A model generated the notes under the pieces. That model did not search any database and was not told the DNA's origin. It saw nothing but the letters and a program-made list of their open reading frames with translations. DNA of 64,000 nt from an uncultured Pantoea sp. (GTDB lineage: Bacteria; Pseudomonadota; Gammaproteobacteria; Enterobacterales; Enterobacteriaceae), in NCBI GenBank assembly GCA_913775175.1, contig CAJYKU010000010.1, forward strand, positions 62,001 to 126,000. The letters run 5' to 3'. The translations under genes and the position numbers were made by a program. Of this stretch, positions 52,801 to 61,447 are shown piece after piece. Numbering within the stretch: position 1 is the first letter of the stretch; every line of letters begins with the position of its first letter.

Positions 52801-53549
52801 AGGTTGCGTTATATCAGCAGCTGGAGCAGCGCCTCCGGCAGCATCAGCAGCAGCGTCCGGCCACACTGAGTGATGAGGTAGCCGCCGGTTTAGATCAGCA
52901 ACTGGAGACGCTGCGCCTGGCGTTACGCGACAACGCACATCAGCAGGGCGAAGCGCAGCAGCAGTTGCAAAGTGATGCCGCACTCCGCCAGCAGCAGCAA
53001 ACATTGCTGGCACAGATTGCCGCTGAAGAGGCGGAATTTAAACAGCTCAGTCAGCTCAACGATCTGATTGGATCGGCTAAGGGTGATAAATTCCGCCGTT
53101 TTGCACAGGGTCTGACGCTGGATCATCTGGTCTGGCTGGCAAATCAGCAGCTTGATCGCCTGCATGGACGCTATCTGCTGCAGCGTCGTCTCAGCGATGA
53201 GCTGGAGCTGGAGGTGGTGGATACCTGGCAGGCGGATGCCACGCGCGATACCCGCACCCTCTCTGGCGGTGAAAGTTTTCTGGTAAGTCTGGCGCTGGCG
53301 CTGGCACTTTCTGATCTGGTGAGCCATAAGACACGGATTGAGTCACTGTTTCTGGATGAGGGATTTGGCACCCTGGATGCAGAGACACTCGATACTGCAC
53401 TTGATGCGCTGGATGCGCTCAACGCCAGCGGAAAAACTATTGGCGTCATCAGTCATGTTGAGGCGATGAAAGAACGTATTCCGGTTCAGATCCGGGTGCG
53501 TAAAATGAATGGCCTTGGCTACAGCAAACTGCAACTGCCCGGCGCGTAG
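49872..53549 (+). CDS. sbcC: SbcCD nuclease ATPase subunit SbcC, glutamine-rich
   Basis: A 1225-residue Rad50/SMC-type ATPase, about 175 residues longer than E. coli SbcC (1048, from memory). Walker A is GATGAGKT at 37-44. The zinc hook CPLC is at 601-604, at the apex of two long coiled-coil arms. The ABC signature LSGGE is near 1130-1134, and Walker B ([11 protein letters not shown]) lies near 1160. The arms are unusually rich in Gln, with many QQQ and QQQQ runs encoded by CAG/CAA, densest at about 640-1040. The ATPase heads look normal, so the protein should be functional. The extra length lies within the coiled coil. It is coupled to sbcD. Confidence 0.96.
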   Translation: MKILTLRFKNLNALRGEWLIDFRQEPFASNGLFAITGATGAGKTTLLDAICLALYHQTPRLGGLSQSENQLMTRDTAECLAEVEFEIKGEAWRAFWSQNRARGQPDGKLQTPRVELARVADNQIIADKVGDKLKAIEALSGLDFARFTRSMMLSQGQFAAFLNARPAERAELLEELTGTDVYGRISVYIFERWRTARGELDTLRARAGGITLLDDARRAALTQQLSALGSEEATLSARLGEAQAQQQWLQHRQQLQQEEKQAASARQAAEQAWAAAEHDRQRLARAEPADKLRARLLQREQLQHDTATLGQQIQQLQSDLQQAEHAMQLADSHYQLALQTRDDAANARQQLETLLVEQVIPLDQQIARDAQQLSDQQQQLSQQQHSVVQSEQALYQQQQTTNRLQLQLTEQQAYRQREATVTRWGPLLTRWQADLDALHEREQALIQLRKQQQQKQQILSQQQQLLAAKKLTATPLEQAEAEACQQRQQAEQALTSLENAARSADLREALARCQQQREPRQQLALLAARWQSLQPQRAERALQLTQLQQRYQQDEPALQRLRDSWKREHQALLDLRRLCELERTIARLSDERARLQPGEPCPLCGSCQHPAITTYQQSEPDANQQRLTLLEAQVAQLREAGSAKAEQQKLSQQQQQTLQQEIARLDSQLSALESEWQSHCSTLGISFTLAQHEQVAAWQQQQDAHEQRQQQLLQTREQAAAELQQAKDAHLQRQHTHQQHLQQQQLAQQQLLNLQQQLDELNQRLAGEQQTLQQHDKALQQQLAAHQLSLPLSAERASWSAALQQRWQQWQESEQLLTTLQPQLATAENQQLNLQQSLLREQQQLQQLQQTVNDRQQQLQRLQQQRSTLFGERRVTDARQQQQTLQLQHEQALAQQLLQWQQAQSRLHSIRGECSQTSSQQAALTQRLQQAEQHFSQALQQSDFADESAVRAALLPETEMVQLRAQLRQLEQQQLQQVALYQQLEQRLRQHQQQRPATLSDEVAAGLDQQLETLRLALRDNAHQQGEAQQQLQSDAALRQQQQTLLAQIAAEEAEFKQLSQLNDLIGSAKGDKFRRFAQGLTLDHLVWLANQQLDRLHGRYLLQRRLSDELELEVVDTWQADATRDTRTLSGGESFLVSLALALALSDLVSHKTRIESLFLDEGFGTLDAETLDTALDALDALNASGKTIGVISHVEAMKERIPVQIRVRKMNGLGYSKLQLPGA

Positions 53550-53651
53550 AATGCGACTGATTCTGGTTTTCCTGTGAGTCAGAGAAATGCCATAGCTTTC
53601 TGCCGGACAGTGAGTAGACTCAGGCTGCATACTTCGTTTGCAGGTTGCCCT

Positions 53652-54041
53652 ATGAGAATCACATCGATCACCACAGCCGCGTTTCTGCTGCTGACGGCGC
53701 TGACGCTGGCTGGCTGTGCCACTCCGTCAGCCGTACCGCCTGCGGCGCTGACAAACCTGTGTCAGCCAGAGCAGGCACCGCATAGCGCCTCGTGCGACTG
53801 GACGCGCCATATCCAGCATCAGCTCAACCAGCAGTTTCGTGACGCGGCTCACTACGCCGGGCAGCAGTGCTGGTTACGGCTGGAGTGGCAGCGCAGCGGA
53901 CGCTTCGCAGTCACGCAGACGCAGGGCGATGAAGCACTCTGTCTGCGCGCCTGGCAGCTGATTGCGCACTCAACCGATCTGCCGCCCCCGCCCGATCAAT
54001 CGCAACCGGCATGGTTTGGTTTCGCCCCGCATAAAGTCTGA
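53652..54041 (+). CDS. Small lipoprotein with a TolA C-terminal-like domain
   Basis: A 129-residue lipoprotein with signal and lipobox TLAGC (lipidated Cys22). The mature part from about residue 50 to 115 follows the pattern of TolA domain III. A helical stretch (HIQHQLNQQFRDAAHYAG) leads to CWLRLEWQRSGRFAVTQTQGDEALC and ends LPPPP. Cys73 and Cys97 are at the places of the TolA disulfide. TolA domain III is the periplasmic end that contacts TolB/Pal and is hijacked by colicins and phage. The chosen start is 53652, since 26 further upstream codons lack similarity to a signal. It lies about 100 nt after sbcC. Function unknown. Confidence 0.75.
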   Translation: MRITSITTAAFLLLTALTLAGCATPSAVPPAALTNLCQPEQAPHSASCDWTRHIQHQLNQQFRDAAHYAGQQCWLRLEWQRSGRFAVTQTQGDEALCLRAWQLIAHSTDLPPPPDQSQPAWFGFAPHKV

Positions 54042-54096
54042 TATCACACCGGCACACAGCCAGCAGCAGCATGCCGGAAGCAATACCTTTCGCAGA

Positions 54097-55008
54097 TCAC
54101 TCCGCCAGCGGCCAGAGCCATGCTGCGCCGCGCACCCCGCTGGAGTCACCATGTACCGCTTTGCGTATCGGCGTTTCGCACTCACGCCCAAATACCCAGG
54201 GCTTCATGAGTGCGGGCAGCGTCTGATAGAGCTGATCAATGTTGCTCATGCCGCCGCCAAGCACGATAACGTCGGGATCAAGCAGATTGACCACCTGAGC
54301 CAGCGCTTTTGCCAGCCGCTGCTGATAACGGCTCATTGCCAGTTCCGCCACCGGATCGTGCTGCTCAATCAGTCGCATAATCTCTGCGCCTTTTAACGCC
54401 TGACCACTAAGCCGCTGATAATCTCTGGCGAAGCCTGTGCCGGAAACAAAGGTTTCAATACACCCGCTCAGGCCACAGTAGCACGGAACCTCCTGCTGAA
54501 AACGCTGCTCATCCGCATCCATCCACGGCAGCGGATTATGTCCCCACTCACCAGCATTTCCGTTCATGCCAATACGTGACTCACCGTTAATCGCTATGCC
54601 GGCACCGGAACCCGTGCCAATGATCACCGCAAAAACCAGCGGCTGACCCGCTCCGGCACCGTCGGTTGCCTCAGAAACCGCCAGACAGTTTGCATCGTTA
54701 GCGATACGCACCTCGCGCTGCAGCGCATGCGCCAGATCCTTATCCAGCGGCTGACCATTCAGCCAGGTTGAGTTGGCGTTTTTAACCCGCTGTGAATAAG
54801 GTGAAATGGACCCCGGGATCCCGATACCTACACTACCCCGCTCTCCGGTTTCCTTTTCTGCCAGCGTGACTAAATCTGCTATGGCCTGAACGGTTGCCGC
54901 GTAGTCATCACGTGGTGTATTGACCCGATGACGAAATAGCTGACTACCCTCATCTGAAAGGGCAATAACCTCTATCTTGGTGCCGCCTAAATCGATACCG
55001 ATACGCAC
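54097..55008 (-). CDS. mak: Fructokinase (ROK family)
   Basis: A 303-residue sugar kinase of the ROK family, matching E. coli Mak (YajF), a manno(fructo)kinase phosphorylating free fructose. The ATP motif [12 protein letters not shown] lies at 6-17, the catalytic Asp is in [13 protein letters not shown], the ROK sugar/zinc motif GHNPLPW is followed by [15 protein letters not shown] with the zinc Cys residues. A second nucleotide motif is [11 protein letters not shown]. It is divergent from rdgC. The lipoprotein gene converges on its 3' end. Confidence 0.92.
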   Translation of the reverse strand: MRIGIDLGGTKIEVIALSDEGSQLFRHRVNTPRDDYAATVQAIADLVTLAEKETGERGSVGIGIPGSISPYSQRVKNANSTWLNGQPLDKDLAHALQREVRIANDANCLAVSEATDGAGAGQPLVFAVIIGTGSGAGIAINGESRIGMNGNAGEWGHNPLPWMDADEQRFQQEVPCYCGLSGCIETFVSGTGFARDYQRLSGQALKGAEIMRLIEQHDPVAELAMSRYQQRLAKALAQVVNLLDPDVIVLGGGMSNIDQLYQTLPALMKPWVFGRECETPIRKAVHGDSSGVRGAAWLWPLAE

Positions 55009-55154
55009 GGGGTATTCCTCATTGTGTTATGGGATGAAAATACAGTAGAGGCGTCATCAGGGAAAGGCAATGAAACCCGGCGCATGTTTCGCTATCATGC
55101 GCGCTCCCTGTTTGAGACTTGTGCGCCCGATCGCACCCACGGTAAGGAACCCTG

Positions 55155-56066
55155 ATGTTGTGGTTTAAAAATATGATGGTTTATCGTCTGAATCGTGAGA
55201 TTCCCCTATCCGCAGACGATCTGGAAAAACAGCTTGATGCCTTTACATTTACGCCGTGCGGTAGCCAGGATATGGCGAAAACCGGCTGGGTATCGCCTAT
55301 GGGAAATCGTGGAGAGGCGCTGACCCATGAGGTAAATGGTCAGATCGTGATCTGCGCGCGTACCGAACAGAAAATTCTGCCCTCACCAGTGGTTAAGCAG
55401 GCGCTGGACGCCAAAATTGAGAAGCTGGAGGCTGAGCAGAGCCGCAAGCTGAAAAAAACAGAGAAAGATTCACTTAAAGATGAGGTGCTGCACAGCCTGC
55501 TACCGCGCGCGTTCAGCCGCCTCAGCCAGACATTTATGTGGATTGACACGGTTAATAACCTGATTGTCGTGGACTGCGCCAGTGCCAAAAAAGCAGAAGA
55601 TACGCTGGCCTTGCTGCGTAAAAGTCTCGGCTCGCTGCCGGTAGTACCGCTGACGATGGAGAATCCAATTGAGCTGACGCTGACCACATGGGTACGCGGC
55701 GGCGATCTGCCAGCAGGCTTTGCCCTGATGGATGAGGCGGAACTGAAAGCGCTGCTGGAAGAGGGTGGTGTGATCCGCTGTAAGAAACAGGATCTGATCT
55801 CTGATGAGATAGCCAATCATATTGAAGCAGGCAAAGTGGTCACTAAGCTGGCACTGGAGTGGCAGGAGCGCATTCAGTTTGTGATTGCTGATGACGGTTC
55901 AGTAAAACGTCTGAAGTTCAGCGATACACTGCGTGAACAGAATGACGATATTGACCGCGATGATTTCGCTCAGCGCTTTGACGCTGATTTTATTCTGATG
56001 ACCAGTGAGCTGGCAGCACTGATCGCCAGTCTGACTGAAGCATTGGGCGGCGAAGCGAAACGTTAG
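55155..56066 (+). CDS. rdgC: Recombination-associated protein RdgC
   Basis: A 303-residue nucleoid-associated protein that forms a ring-shaped dimer on DNA and limits RecA loading. It matches E. coli RdgC in length and along its length ([58 protein letters not shown]). The start at 55155 follows AAGGAA. The 3' end converges on ppnP with a hairpin between. Confidence 0.97.
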   Translation: MLWFKNMMVYRLNREIPLSADDLEKQLDAFTFTPCGSQDMAKTGWVSPMGNRGEALTHEVNGQIVICARTEQKILPSPVVKQALDAKIEKLEAEQSRKLKKTEKDSLKDEVLHSLLPRAFSRLSQTFMWIDTVNNLIVVDCASAKKAEDTLALLRKSLGSLPVVPLTMENPIELTLTTWVRGGDLPAGFALMDEAELKALLEEGGVIRCKKQDLISDEIANHIEAGKVVTKLALEWQERIQFVIADDGSVKRLKFSDTLREQNDDIDRDDFAQRFDADFILMTSELAALIASLTEALGGEAKR

Positions 56067-56072
56067 GGGTAT

Positions 56073-56106
56073 CAGGAAGCTGCAGCCTGATGGGGTGCAG
56101 CTCCTG
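56073..56106. terminator. Hairpin between convergent rdgC and ppnP
   Basis: CAGGAAGCTGCA (56073-56084) pairs with TGCAGCTCCTG (56096-56106) with one bulged base. There is no T tract. Possibly a weak bidirectional terminator. Confidence 0.35.
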
Positions 56107-56115
56107 TATTGTCAG

Positions 56116-56400
56116 TTACAGGTAACGACAGAGGTATGAAGTGGGTTCTGCCACCTGCAGATGAAATTCACTATGGCCAGGGACATTGAAAATCGTACCT
56201 GCTTCATACCATTTCCATTCAACTTCACCGGGCAGCAATACTTTTAATGCGCCACTTACTACCGTCATCTCTTCTGGCTGACCGGTGCCAAAGGTATATT
56301 CCCCTTCAGCCATAACACCGACGCTGGCACGGCCAATGGTCACGCTGTCGAACCCGATCGATTTCACTTTTCCATCGAAATAATCACTGACATTAAGCAT
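56116..56400 (-). CDS. ppnP: Pyrimidine/purine nucleoside phosphorylase PpnP
   Basis: A 94-residue cupin-fold protein (E. coli YaiE), a broad-specificity nucleoside phosphorylase. It reads [36 protein letters not shown] and ends [22 protein letters not shown], almost identical to E. coli at the C-terminus. The start at 56400 follows GAGGAAAA; six extra upstream codons are not conserved. Confidence 0.93.
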   Translation of the reverse strand: MLNVSDYFDGKVKSIGFDSVTIGRASVGVMAEGEYTFGTGQPEEMTVVSGALKVLLPGEVEWKWYEAGTIFNVPGHSEFHLQVAEPTSYLCRYL

Positions 56401-56531
56401 GCTTTTTCCTCGCAGCATAGTAAGGTTATCAGCAGATTACAGTGGAAGCGGTCGGGGTGTCACGCAAATTAATAGTATCCACCAGCGCACAGCGGTTGCT
56501 CAATGACAACCGGCATCCCTGCCCGTCACGG

Positions 56532-56723
56532 TTACTCTTTTTCCAGATCCTCATAGCGATCTTTTGCATCCTGAGCTTCCTGCTCAGATTTATGCTCGCT
56601 GATTAGCGTATTCTCTCGCGGGTGGTCGGCACGAAGCTCATACCAGGTAACAGTTTTGCCTTCAGGCCCTTTTTCAACAGCAACAATACGGGCTTCACGC
56701 GGATAGGGCGGTCTGGATGCCAT
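56532..56723 (-). CDS. yaiA: YaiA family protein
   Basis: A 63-residue hypothetical protein equal in length to E. coli YaiA, with [30 protein letters not shown] and a charged end [12 protein letters not shown]. The function is not known. In E. coli yaiA lies in the aroL transcription unit. Here aroL ends 113 nt upstream on the same strand, with no obvious terminator between, so co-transcription is likely. Start 56723 chosen over open upstream codons because it follows AGAGGG. Confidence 0.9.
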   Translation of the reverse strand: MASRPPYPREARIVAVEKGPEGKTVTWYELRADHPRENTLISEHKSEQEAQDAKDRYEDLEKE

Positions 56724-56836
56724 TGTTTTCCCTCTCTGGTTGATATTCCACAGGGCAGGAGTTGCCCCGCTGCCTGTAGCTAAGTATAGACAAAAGAGGA
56801 TCAATGCCAGTAAAGCGGGAATTTTCCGAACAGTGA

Positions 56837-57361
56837 TTAACTGGCGCGCGCCTGCGCCAGCAGATGAACAATGTGCAGAGCGACCTGTTCAGGCGCCTGC
56901 GTTGCATCTACCTGATAGTGAGCACACTGCTGATAGAGCGGCGCGCGTTCACGCAGGATTTCGCTCATCTCTTCGGCAATAGGCTGGCCGGTAAGCGTAG
57001 GGCGTTGTGCGGCTTTTGGCTGCTGCTGTAGCCGGTTCGCCAGCGCATCGGCTGGCGCACTGAGCCAGATAACATGACCGTGGTCGCGCATATAGCGGCG
57101 ATTTACTTCAGCGAGCACCATGCCGCCACCGGTCGCAATCACCGTTGCGGGTGCCGTCACAGCATGCAGTGCCTGAGTTTCCTGTGCCCGAAAACTCTCC
57201 CAGCCCTCGCTGGCAACAATCTCCGCAACGCTGCGCTGCACACTTTGCTGCAGATGGTAATCGGTATCGCTGAAGCTGTAATCCAGCGTCCGGGCCAGAA
57301 CCTGACCAACAGTGGTTTTGCCGCATCCGCGGGCGCCGATCAGATAGATGGGTAATGACAT
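56837..57361 (-). CDS. aroL: Shikimate kinase II
   Basis: A 174-residue cytoplasmic kinase that phosphorylates shikimate in aromatic amino acid synthesis. Walker A is GARGCGKT at 9-16. The shikimate-binding Asp is in SDTDYHLQ, and GGGMVL and the lid region RPTLTGQP are present. E. coli aroL is repressed by TyrR and TrpR. I looked for TGTAAA-N6-TTTACA boxes in the upstream 283 bp and found none convincing. It is divergent from the DUF2076 gene. Confidence 0.95.
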   Translation of the reverse strand: MSLPIYLIGARGCGKTTVGQVLARTLDYSFSDTDYHLQQSVQRSVAEIVASEGWESFRAQETQALHAVTAPATVIATGGGMVLAEVNRRYMRDHGHVIWLSAPADALANRLQQQPKAAQRPTLTGQPIAEEMSEILRERAPLYQQCAHYQVDATQAPEQVALHIVHLLAQARAS

Positions 57362-57644
57362 TGTGGCTCATTCTCCGCCGTGCTCTGCCGCGCGGGCAAG
57401 GTCATCAGGTCAATAATGCGTCGCATAATACCTGGATTTTATTTTATCAGCCAGTTTCAAAGCACGAAATACGCGCAACTGAGGCAACGTTTTGGTTATT
57501 TTATTGAAATAACAAACAAAAATAACGCGTATTTTGTGCATGTATAGCGCTGTAAATGCGGGCAACATTTGCTTACCACGTGAGTGATTTACTTTCCGCC
57601 CCCTGGCTCCCATATAGTAGTTCTATAGCCAATGGAGGTTTATT

Positions 57645-58331
57645 ATGCAGAGTCAGGAACAGCAGTTAATCGAGAGCCTGTTTAACCGGATAAAACAGGC
57701 TGAAAGCCAGAGCGGAGCTCGTGATGCGGGTGCTGAACAGCTTATCCGCCAGCATTTACACCAGCAGCCCGATGCGCCCTACTATATGGCGCAGGCGATC
57801 CTGATTCAGGAAGCGGCGCTGAAAAAGCTCAACGCGCAGGTTTCTGCGCTTGAAGGTCAGCTGGCGCAGGCGCAGCAACAGCAGCAGGCTCCCCAGCAGA
57901 GTAACGGCTTTCTTTCCAGCCTGTTTGGCGGCGGCTCACGCCAGCAGCAGCCACAGCAGCAGCAATCTCAGCAGCAGAGCGGCTGGAATTCCGCGCCGCC
58001 ACAGTACGCGCAGCCACAGCAGCCAGCCGCACGCGGCACCGGATTTCTCGGCGGTGCGCTACAGACAGCGGCCGGTGTAGCTGGCGGTGTGGTCATGGCC
58101 AATATGCTGACCAGCATGTTTCATCACTCACAGCCGGAAGAGATTGTTAATATTATTAACGAGCCACCACTGCCGCAGGTAGATGACAATCTCAATACCT
58201 TTAACGGCAACGACAGCGATAACGCATTTCTCAATGAGAATAGCAGCTGGGATAATAACAGCTTCGCTGACAACGCCGGACTGAATGATTTCGACAGCGG
58301 TGGGTTTGACGACGATGACAGCTTTGTTTAA
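57645..58331 (+). CDS. DUF2076 family protein
   Basis: A 228-residue protein of unknown function (DUF2076/COG3416). Residues 1-80 form a helical domain (EQQLIESLFNRIKQAE, ending in a coiled stretch LKKLNAQVSALEGQLAQ). Next is a Gln/Pro/Ser-rich linker (about 78-130), a glycine-rich hydrophobic patch (GTGFLGGALQTAAGVAGGVVMANMLTSMF, about 131-160, not a classical signal), then an Asp/Asn-rich acidic tail to the C-terminus. No signal peptide is seen. GGAGG precedes the start. It abuts yaiI tail to tail with no gap. Not in this interval in E. coli. Confidence 0.85.
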   Translation: MQSQEQQLIESLFNRIKQAESQSGARDAGAEQLIRQHLHQQPDAPYYMAQAILIQEAALKKLNAQVSALEGQLAQAQQQQQAPQQSNGFLSSLFGGGSRQQQPQQQQSQQQSGWNSAPPQYAQPQQPAARGTGFLGGALQTAAGVAGGVVMANMLTSMFHHSQPEEIVNIINEPPLPQVDDNLNTFNGNDSDNAFLNENSSWDNNSFADNAGLNDFDSGGFDDDDSFV

Positions 58332-58775
58332 TCAGCGCTGACGCAGCCACTTATCCAGCTCATTAGCAAACTGCTGGCGGTCACGCGGGCTTAGCGCCGC
58401 CGGGCCGCCACTCTGTATCCCGCTGGCGCGCAGGGTTTCCATAAAATCGCGCATTGTCAGGCGCTGACGAATAGTATCTGATGAATAGCGTTCGCCACGC
58501 GGATTCAGCGCGGCCGCGCCCTTCTCCAGCACCTCTGCTGCCAGCGGAATATCTCCGGTAATAACCAGCTCGCCTGGCGCTACCCGCCTGACGATCTCGT
58601 TGTCTGCCACATCAAAACCAGCTGACACCTGCAGCGTTTTCAGCCACGGTGAGGGCGGCACACGTAACGGCTGATTCGCCACAAAGGTCACGGTGATTTT
58701 GGCGCGTTCAGCGGCCCGGTACAGCACCTCTTTGATGACTACCGGACAGGCGTCAGCATCAACCCAGATCGACAT
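58332..58775 (-). CDS. yaiI: YaiI/YqxD family protein (DUF188)
   Basis: A 147-residue protein with a NYN/PIN-like fold starting [23 protein letters not shown], with the conserved Asp cluster, followed by [41 protein letters not shown]. Members may be nucleases; this has not been shown in enterics. It is five residues shorter than E. coli YaiI at the C-terminus. Its stop codon directly abuts the DUF2076 stop. It is divergent from proC. Confidence 0.92.
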   Translation of the reverse strand: MSIWVDADACPVVIKEVLYRAAERAKITVTFVANQPLRVPPSPWLKTLQVSAGFDVADNEIVRRVAPGELVITGDIPLAAEVLEKGAAALNPRGERYSSDTIRQRLTMRDFMETLRASGIQSGGPAALSPRDRQQFANELDKWLRQR

Positions 58776-58917
58776 AGTTGTTTCCTGATAAGCGATAACA
58801 GCCGTGATCTTGCCGTGCTGCTCAGGAAAGGCAAACGATATTTCACCATAGCTTGTTATTCATCGTCGCTGACGTAAGCTAGCTCTCAGAGAAACCCACT
58901 ATATAAAGGATAGAGCG

Positions 58918-59730
58918 ATGCTGGAGAAAAAAATCGGATTTATTGGCTGCGGTAATATGGCTCAGGCGATTATCGGCGGGCTGGTCAATAGCGGGCTGAT
59001 TGCCCCGGCGAATATTCTGGTATGGGATCGCAAAGAGAGCACTAATCAGACTATGGCGCAACAGCATGGCATCACTGCCGCTGAGAGCGCTGAGGTGCTG
59101 GCGCGTGAGGCTGATATCCTGTTTGGTGCCGTAAAACCAGACGCTATTCTTAAAGTGCTGAAAGAGCTGGCTGGCGTGCTGAAAAAAGATGCGCTGGTGG
59201 TCTCTATTGCAGCTGGCGTCACGCTTGACGCTCTGGCAGGCGTACTGGGATACGATCGCAAAATTGTACGCGTAATGCCGAACACGCCTGCGCTGGTCGG
59301 TGAGGGAATGACCTCAGTCACCCCTAATGTGCTGGTAGAGCAGCAGGAAGTTGATGAAGTCGTCGCGATGTTTGCAAGCTTTGGCAAAGCTGCCGTGGTC
59401 AGCGAAAAACTGATCCATGCTGTTGTCGGCGTCAGCGGCTCAGCGCCTGCATATGTCTTTGTCTTTATCGAAGCGATGGCAGACGCTGCGGTGCTGGGGG
59501 GGATGCCGCGTGCCCAGGCCTATGAGTTTGCCGCGCAGGCGGTAAAAGGTGCAGCCACTATGGTGCTTGAGACCGGCAAACATCCGGCCGAACTCAAAGA
59601 TCAGGTCTGCTCGCCGGGCGGCACAACCATAGAAGCGGTAAAAGCGCTGGAGGAGCACGGTTTTCGTGCCGCAGTGATGAAAGCGATGCAACAGTGCATG
59701 GCGAAATCGCAGACACTGAGCAAAGCCTGA
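58918..59730 (+). CDS. proC: Pyrroline-5-carboxylate reductase
   Basis: A 270-residue enzyme that makes proline from pyrroline-5-carboxylate with NAD(P)H. The Rossmann motif is GFIGCGNMAQAIIGG at 7-21. The C-terminal dimerisation helices carry the signature SGSAPAYVFVFIEAMADAAVLGGMPR and DQVCSPGGTTIEAVKALEEHGFR. Length is one more than E. coli. The start follows AAAGGA. Monocistronic by context. Confidence 0.97.
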   Translation: MLEKKIGFIGCGNMAQAIIGGLVNSGLIAPANILVWDRKESTNQTMAQQHGITAAESAEVLAREADILFGAVKPDAILKVLKELAGVLKKDALVVSIAAGVTLDALAGVLGYDRKIVRVMPNTPALVGEGMTSVTPNVLVEQQEVDEVVAMFASFGKAAVVSEKLIHAVVGVSGSAPAYVFVFIEAMADAAVLGGMPRAQAYEFAAQAVKGAATMVLETGKHPAELKDQVCSPGGTTIEAVKALEEHGFRAAVMKAMQQCMAKSQTLSKA

Positions 59731-59739
59731 CAGAGAATA

Positions 59740-59762
59740 CGCGCTCCCCCGCCGGGAGCGCG
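59740..59762. terminator. Hairpin between convergent proC and the Rieske/FAD gene
   Basis: Stem CGCGCTCCC / GGGAGCGCG with a 5-nt loop. There is no T tract on either side, so it may act only as a weak or factor-dependent end. Confidence 0.5.
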
Positions 59763-59768
59763 CTGCTG

Positions 59769-61298
59769 CTACTGCTGCTGATATTGTTTGTAGAGCGCTA
59801 TGCCCTGCTCCAGCGTCACTGGCTGCTGCATCGTTTCCACCAGTACTGCGGTCAGCTTGTACATGCCGGCCGAACAGACCGCTGCGATGTTCCCCTGTTG
59901 ACAGTAGAACGCAATAAACTGCTGATCGTCGAGGGAGCCAAACAGATGATAATCATCCCACTCCTCCGCATGGCCCAGATACTCATAGCGCGTGCCATAG
60001 TGAGCAGTCCAGAAAAATGGCACACGATCATAGTCGATCGCCCTGCCCAGCATGTTCAGCGCCGCTGTCCGACCCTGCTGTTGCGCCACGCGATAGTGCT
60101 CGATCCGCTGCGGGCCTTGCGCACCGGGGTAGGTTGCAATATCGCCCGCAACCCAGATATTTTCTGCAGTGCGTAGCTGGCTGTCAGTCAGCAGGCTGCC
60201 ATCTTTTTGCAGTGCTAAGTCGTGTATAAACGCCGTGGCGGGCGCACTTCCGGTCGCCAGCAGCACCAGCCGGGTTGCCAGCGCCTCTCCTCCTTTCAGA
60301 CGAACAGCTGTTACTGCATCACTTCCCTCCAGCGCTTCAGGCTCACCGGAGATAAAGGTCACGCCTTTATCTTCATGCAGCTTGCGAAAGTGCTGAGCAA
60401 TCTCTTCGCCAAACAGTGTGACAAATGGCAGCGGCTGACGCGCCACCACAGTGACGTCCACACCCCGCGTTTTCAGAGCGCCAGCCACCTCCAGCCCAAT
60501 AAAGCTGTTGCCGATAATCACCAGCTGTTGCCTGGCATCGACCTCGTTTAGCAGTGCTTCAGCCTGGTTAAGCGAACGTAGCAGGTGGACGCCGGCCAGA
60601 TCGCGGCCGGGAATATCCAGCGACTGCGGCACGCCGCCTGTTGCCAGCAGCAGTCGATCAAATTTTACATGCTGACCACTTTTCAGGATCAGCGTCTGCG
60701 CCCGCGCCTGTAGCTCTACGACATCATCCTGCAGCAGCTCAGTCTCTGCCAGTATCTCCTCTGTTAGCAGTGCAGGCACCTCATCAATCGCCATATTGCC
60801 GGCGGGTACAAACTTGCTGAGTGCAGTACGATCATAGGGTGCAGCAGCTTCCCGCTCAATGCGAATGATGCGTCCGCTAAAGCCAGCATCGCGCAGGGTC
60901 CAGATAGCCGCGCTTCCCGCCGCTCCGTTACCCAGGATCACACAGGTTGATGATTCATCTGAATCAGCTGCTGCTGTTGCAGCAGGTTGCGGCTGCAGAC
61001 TGACCAGTACTTTTCCCTGCTCAATCCGTACCGGATAACGCTGCAGATTGGCCAGCGCCAGCGGCTCGCACATCTTTCCATCCTGCAGCTGAAAAGCGGC
61101 TTTATGCCACGGACAGACCAGTCTGCCATCGCAGATTGCTCCCTCTGCCAGCGGTGCACCAGCGTGTGGACATTTAGCCTGAAATGCCCGCACCTCTTCA
61201 CCTTCCCGAATCAGAATAATTTCGGTATCACCTACGCTGAATGGCACAGGCTGCTGCTGCGCCAGCGCATTAATATCCACGACAGATTGGTAGCTCAC
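59769..61298 (-). CDS. Rieske-domain FAD/NAD(P)-dependent oxidoreductase
   Basis: A 509-residue two-domain protein. The N-terminal Rieske [2Fe-2S] domain (about 1-105) has both ligand pairs, Cys43-Pro-His45 and Cys62-Pro-Trp-His65. The rest is a pyridine nucleotide-disulfide oxidoreductase fold with the FAD motif VILGNGAAGSAA (about 119-130), an NAD(P) motif VIIGNSFIGLEVAGAL, and the second FAD motif IWVAGDIATYP. This architecture resembles AIFM3-like and ferredoxin-reductase-like proteins. Electron acceptor and role are unknown. No cognate oxygenase is adjacent, so a stand-alone or stress-related reductase is as likely as an aromatic dioxygenase partner. Confidence 0.88.
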   Translation of the reverse strand: MSYQSVVDINALAQQQPVPFSVGDTEIILIREGEEVRAFQAKCPHAGAPLAEGAICDGRLVCPWHKAAFQLQDGKMCEPLALANLQRYPVRIEQGKVLVSLQPQPAATAAADSDESSTCVILGNGAAGSAAIWTLRDAGFSGRIIRIEREAAAPYDRTALSKFVPAGNMAIDEVPALLTEEILAETELLQDDVVELQARAQTLILKSGQHVKFDRLLLATGGVPQSLDIPGRDLAGVHLLRSLNQAEALLNEVDARQQLVIIGNSFIGLEVAGALKTRGVDVTVVARQPLPFVTLFGEEIAQHFRKLHEDKGVTFISGEPEALEGSDAVTAVRLKGGEALATRLVLLATGSAPATAFIHDLALQKDGSLLTDSQLRTAENIWVAGDIATYPGAQGPQRIEHYRVAQQQGRTAALNMLGRAIDYDRVPFFWTAHYGTRYEYLGHAEEWDDYHLFGSLDDQQFIAFYCQQGNIAAVCSAGMYKLTAVLVETMQQPVTLEQGIALYKQYQQQ

Positions 61299-61447
61299 AG
61301 ATTGCTCCTGTATTATTTTTAGTCAGCAGAACCACAACGTTCTGTAAGAGGTAAGTGTGGCAAAGCGTGAGAAATTGGCGGGAAAAATCGTGCACGCGGC
61401 AGCTAACTTTATGATTATCTGCCGCTTTTAATTTCGGAACTGGCTAA

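Noticed and set aside
50600-53000. Glutamine-rich CAG/CAA repeats in sbcC taken as a non-coding tandem repeat or frameshifted pseudogene
   Set aside because: The frame is open from Walker A through the zinc hook to Walker B with all motifs in order, so it is coding. The repeats are irregular, not a uniform tandem array.
57362-57644. TyrR/TrpR operators upstream of aroL
   Set aside because: No TGTAAA-N6-TTTACA or TrpR-like palindrome of acceptable quality could be found by eye, so none is annotated.
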